Shown here: piece after piece, positions 59,733 through 64,000 of the stretch | Numbering within the stretch: position 1 is the first letter of the stretch | Layout: the number at the start of each line of letters is the position of its first letter | Assembly: GCA_037349315.1 (NCBI GenBank) | Contig: JBAIAC010000018.1 | Location: forward strand, 1,488,001 to 1,552,000 | Origin: Chelydra serpentina | Taxonomy: Eukaryota > Chordata > Testudines > Chelydridae | Direction: 5' to 3' | Length of the DNA stretch: 64,000 nt | The notes under the pieces: model-generated | Seen by the model: only the letters and a program-made list of their open reading frames with translations | Database searches by the model: none | Told to the model about the DNA's origin: nothing | Translations under genes and position numbers: made by a program

Positions 59733-61608
59733 TTAATGACAGTCCAGTATTTAATTTTATCTTCATATAGTGATGTGAATAACTGAAAAGGAAAATAGGT
59801 GAATAAATGTGGGGTATCAGAGTTGCTTATTTAGGGGTAGTGCGTCAAATTAAAGAGACACTTCTTTGTGCCCAAAACTAAGGTTTTGTTTCAAAGAGTT
59901 TTAAGTGGTGCACGGCTGTGGCAGCTAACTTAAAAACAGGACGCAGGTGATGGAATCAAACACACAAACATATTGTTAGTTTTAGAAACATCTCATAAAT
60001 AAGCTAACAAAGGACACAAATATTTTTCTGGTAGAATTTCATTGATTCACACCAGCAGAGAATCTGGCTGTCTAAGTAAGCCAGATACCACTCTTCACTG
60101 TACTCCTGCACTATTGAAACCAGCTATTGACCTGTATGCGAGTAGGCTCAGGGAGTAGGAGTTTTAGATTTTTTTTATCCCCCCCCCCCCCCCGCCCCTC
60201 ACTTCTTGTACAAGGGCCATCCACAATTTCAGCTCTTACATTTTACTTTGAAACAAAGACTTCTCGTTGCTAATGCCCCTGTAGAACAAAGCTACTCTGA
60301 AAGGGACCGAGAGGGGTAGAGATGTCTGATTGTGGAGAAGAGCACATGCTTTCTCCTAAAGGACGAACCAGTGATGCACTTCTCATGTGTGCCAAGAAGC
60401 TCCAAGAGCTATCATATCTCTCTTCAGCACAATGCCTCCCTCTGTGCAGCCACTGAGGTGATTTGGCATTATATTCCCCTGAAATGTGGGAGTAATTAAA
60501 TACCAATACCTAGCCCAAAGGGAAGGTAACACATCTAGGCTGATTGCCTAAAATAGTGAGGAAAGAAGACAACATACATTGCAATCAGATTTTACAAAAT
60601 ACTTCCTATTTCAATTGTCTAAAGTGTTCGCTCAGATATTGTTTTTATATTATGTATGCAGCACTGTAGATGTGAATTGCTCACCATGGTTATTTTCTTG
60701 ACATTATCCCTTTAAATTCCAAGCAAAAAGAAATGTGCTGTGGCTGACTTTAGAAAAAATCTAGCATAATACTTACCGTATGATATATTAAGGTTACCTG
60801 ACAGTAGCCTTTTGTGTGAAAATGATGCTGCAGACTTTCTGTATGTCACTCAACAAAAACCCTGTGGTGTTCTAACCTGAATGTAACATGCACACAGGAA
60901 TGTCATAATACTTCCACTCTGAGTTTTATTTTCGATACAGGGAAGCAATAAAACAAGAAGAGACAAAGTCAAGCCACGTGTCCATTTGTCACCTCTGTAA
61001 TATGCTGTGTAAAACATGTACTATACAATGGCGACTACTCCTGAAGACAGCAGTCTCCATAGAGAATTTAAGGAAACAAAGGGTTAAAAAAAATTACACA
61101 CTAAAAATATGAACATTCGGTTTGTGCCCATTTTACCCTTGTATTTGGTTCCTATCTTTCCCGAATTTCATGGGATGCAAAATAGGAAGGCATACCATGA
61201 TTTATGTATAGGAATGGGTGAGAGAGGGGAAGTTCTGATTGCTTGAAGGAAGGAGTTGCTTTGAGGTGAGTGCATTTCCAATGGTGAAAGTGATGGGGAG
61301 AAAGAAAGGTTACACCCTTGTAGGGTAAGGTTTAGTGGGAAAGTTCTTCGTCATGCTGTGCATGATGTGGTAGTTCCCAGTTGCTCTGTAAATCTAGTTC
61401 ATCGGTTTAAGTGGTCTAAGATTTGTTATAAATTGAGTGAGGAAAGCTGTATTGCTTGCAGCCAAATTAAGAACTCCTCTCAAAATCAGTTCAGCATAAT
61501 ACAAGCGAAGTGGCTATCTCATTATCAAAGTCAGGGAAACTAGTGTGGAACACTCTGCTTTAAGAATACCGGTCAAAAAGTTCAAATTTGAGTGCCTACA
61601 GTAAATGG
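59733..61608. other. Non-coding DNA with a C-run
   Basis: A C-run of about 15 followed by GCCCC at 60,180-60,199 is the only notable low-complexity feature. No gene. Confidence 0.4.
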
Positions 61609-61668
61609 TCTGATTTTTTCAGAGGTTCTAAGCATTCACCACTTCCACTGACATCTCTGAAAATCAGG
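61609..61668. repeat. Short palindromic repeat remnant
   Basis: CTGATTTTTTCAGAGGT and ACATCTCTGAAAATCAG are inverted ends around CACCACTTCCACTG, resembling other small foldback elements in this window. Confidence 0.55.
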
Positions 61669-63438
61669 TTACTTATTTAGAGAATCAAACTTTTGGTACC
61701 CAAATATGAAAAAAATTGGCCACATGTTGTTATACTTGGATTCATTGAAGTTAAGGCTCGAAGTCACTGGTGCAGTGGGAACTTCTTTATGCAACAGACA
61801 AAAATAAGAAGAGCTGCATATTGTATGACTGGAACCCCTACTCTAACTTAATATTGTATTTAGCCTTTAGCTATGATAACCACAGACAAACCCTATGAAA
61901 CATTATTTGTGTGCCCATATACAGTACCATTAATTTTCTTTTAATCTTTCTGTGCCCCAGGAAATGTTTCAATTGAATTTCGCTTCTCATCGCAAGGAAT
62001 CAAGAGCACTGAGAGCTAAGCTCATTTCCTTTCATTTTTTCCCCTTTATTTCCATATTTTTGAATAGATTCATGACCCATGGTGCTAATACTGAATTTAT
62101 TGTAAAAACATGTTATGTTAAAAAAGAATAGGCTGGGCCCATCTGCCAAAATTCCAAACATCTTTCCAGAGTTCCCTGAATTTCTTAATAGTCAATCTTG
62201 ATTTTTTGCAATGGTGGCTAGTGACATCTGCTGTGGGTAGACAAGCGTTCTCCACCTCCCCTTCCCATTCTCTCTCTCACTCTCCTCTAGTCAGGCTTCT
62301 ATCATTTGTTCATAAGCTGCTCTCCCTATTCCCATTATACAAACCCCACCACCAGTTCTTTTTCTTTCACCATATTTCCCCAGCTCAGTCCTCTTTCCCG
62401 CTTCCCCCTCTGTCATGTTTTCCCAGTTCTCTTCTCAGCTTTTCACCATCCTGTCGGGTTCTCACAATTTCTTTCCCTAATGGTCTCGACTCGACTTAAA
62501 TGCCTCATGCTTCTGAAAACCGGATTCTTTCCATGGATAGGAAGCTAGACTCGTGGGAACTTGGGCAGAATTTGTGGAGGGGACTGCAGAGGAGGAAGAA
62601 AGGGGTCCAAAGTATCTATAACACACTGGGCTGCCTTGGAGCACTTTCTCAAGATAAATAGGGGGAAGCAATGAGAAAGGTGGGGAGAAAAGCCACAAAT
62701 ATATCTACACAGGCTATCTCCTAATCCTAAAAAAATCCTCTCCCCAACGCATGTGCACACACCCCCACACACATACACGCACACCCAAAAAAACCAACCC
62801 CAAACCAACAAAAAAAAACCCCCAAACCTACATCCTTAATTGTAACACTCTACTCTCTACACTCAAGTACTCTTCTCTTTGGTGACGAGTGGGAGAGGTC
62901 TGGGTCACCTTATGGAACTACGTTGACTTACGCCAGCTAAGAATCTGACTCCCTGTTTCTGATGATGTTGCCTCCCTCAACTAAAAGGGCTCAGGTTGTC
63001 CTGCACTGAGCTGCCATTATGGTTGTTATGAAAACTTTAAACCTAAAGAAGGATGAAAATAAGAAAGCACTGTAAATAAATGGCACCTTAGGTAATGCAG
63101 CACCTTTTTTTTTTTTAATCAAAGTACATCAAAGGGCTTTACAAAGCATAGCGGCATATACACTTTTGTCCTTGTAATGAATTCTTGTGGCAGAGACAAA
63201 AGACACAATTATTATATAAATCTCCCTCTCTTCATATTCACACGCAAATAGGAAGCTGGGATTCAGAAATTGGACTATTTAGTTCAATGAATGGAAGCCT
63301 CCATCTCTTCAGGAGAACTCCCATAGCAGCTAGTAGATCTTTATTCTATTTGTAGGCCAGCCACTAGAGGGCAACATCAAACTCTCAGCATCTCTGAGGT
63401 TGACTTAAATGGCTGTTTAACAGCACACAATAACACTA
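61669..63438. other. Non-coding DNA with a long pyrimidine tract
   Basis: The plus strand at 62,240-62,480 is strongly C/T-rich; the overlapping 97-aa and 80-aa frames (Ser/Pro/Leu-rich) follow from that. A CA-rich, A-rich patch lies at about 62,755-62,830. No gene. Confidence 0.4.
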
Positions 63439-63440
63439 TA

Positions 63441-63771
63441 CAGTAGAACCTCAGAGTTACGAACACCAGAGTTACCAACTGACCAATCAACCACACACGT
63501 CATTTGGAACCAGAAGTACACAATCAGACAGCGGCAGAGAGAGAGGGGAAAAAAGCAAATACAGTACAGTACTGTGTTAATTGTAAACTACTACTAAAAA
63601 AAAGGAAAGCAGCATTTTTCTTCTGCATAGTAAAGTTTCAAAGCTGTATTAAGTCAATGTTCAGGTGTGAACTTTTGAAAGAACAACCATAACATTTTGT
63701 TCAGTTACGAACATTTCAGAGTTATGAACCACCTCCATTCCCCAGGTGTTCGTAACTCTGACATCCTACTG
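63441..63771. mobile_element. Tigger/mariner-like non-autonomous transposon
   Basis: The left end CAGTAGAACCTCAGAGTTAC (continuing GAACACC) and the right end GGTGTTCGTAACTCTGACAT (continuing CCTACTG) are inverted repeats of about 27 bp, flanked by TA on both sides (63,439-63,440 and 63,772-63,773), the Tc1/mariner duplication. A second inner copy of the motif (CAGAGTTACCAAC / GTTACGAACATTTCAGAG) is typical of Tigger-type ends. 331 bp without a transposase frame; the 62-aa frame at 63,504 is not meaningful. Confidence 0.9.
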
Positions 63772-63773
63772 TA

Positions 63774-64000
63774 CAACAGTTTAGTACAGGAAAAGAAATA
63801 GAATACTGTATCCTGTTGAAACGCTGGAGGAATATAGGCAGAGTGTAATTATCCAAGCAGGAATGTTTGGGCAGGACATAACTACAAACTCCTTTTCTTC
63901 TGATTTATTTTTTTTTAATTTGTAATGATGAAGTCAGGCGCTCTGTGTTGCTTACTTATCTAAAAGGCAACATCTTCAGCAATCCCAGCCCCCAAGCAGG
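63774..64000. other. Non-coding DNA at window end
   Basis: No feature recognised apart from a T-run at about 63,907-63,916. Confidence 0.4.

Overview
The window reads as non-coding vertebrate DNA, most likely from a turtle. I find no host protein-coding exon, tRNA, rRNA or CRISPR array that I can support. The lineage call rests on the interspersed repeats: CR1 LINEs ending in short ATTCTATGA-type repeats, a tRNA-derived SINE fused to a CR1 3' tail (the arrangement described for the tortoise Pol III SINE), old MIR SINEs, and several short DNA transposons that I recognise from turtle genomes. It could be a large intron or an intergenic region; the sequence does not say which.

Layout. 1-3.6 kb: a decayed minus-strand CR1 holding a TTA-flanked, 286-bp foldback MITE and a second insertion of about 480 bp. 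3.6-10.6 kb: mostly unique AT-rich DNA with a (GT)n(CA)n microsatellite, a purine-rich block and a SINE relic. 10.67-10.92 kb: a palindromic retroelement copy with a perfect 12-bp target duplication. 12.3-24.2 kb: three hAT-type non-autonomous elements with 8-bp target duplications, a CR1 3' fragment, two MIRs and a MITE. 25.4-29.1 kb: the CR1-tailed SINE, a MIR, an old CR1 and a perfect 28-bp hairpin. 31.7-35.9 kb: the main coding-like feature, a near-full-length minus-strand CR1 with ORF1 (zinc-knuckle-like, coiled-coil, SGNH esterase) and ORF2 (endonuclease plus reverse transcriptase), inactivated by at least five lesions. 39.7-40.1 kb: a solo-LTR-like element. 41.4-43.6 kb: remnants of two other LINEs. 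45.5-57.2 kb: palindromic MITEs and a MIR. 58.0-58.25 kb: another copy of the retroelement seen at 10.7 and 19.1 kb. 63.4-63.8 kb: a Tigger/mariner-like element flanked by TA.

The elements form a layered record of insertion, with MITEs sitting inside MIRs and CR1s. The most interesting observations are the hammerhead-ribozyme-like core shared by the 10.7/19.1/58.1 kb repeat, the unit insertion of its inverted dimer, the perfect hairpin at 28,982-29,052, and the CR1 decay series, which includes a 25-bp deletion that can be read directly against another copy in the window.
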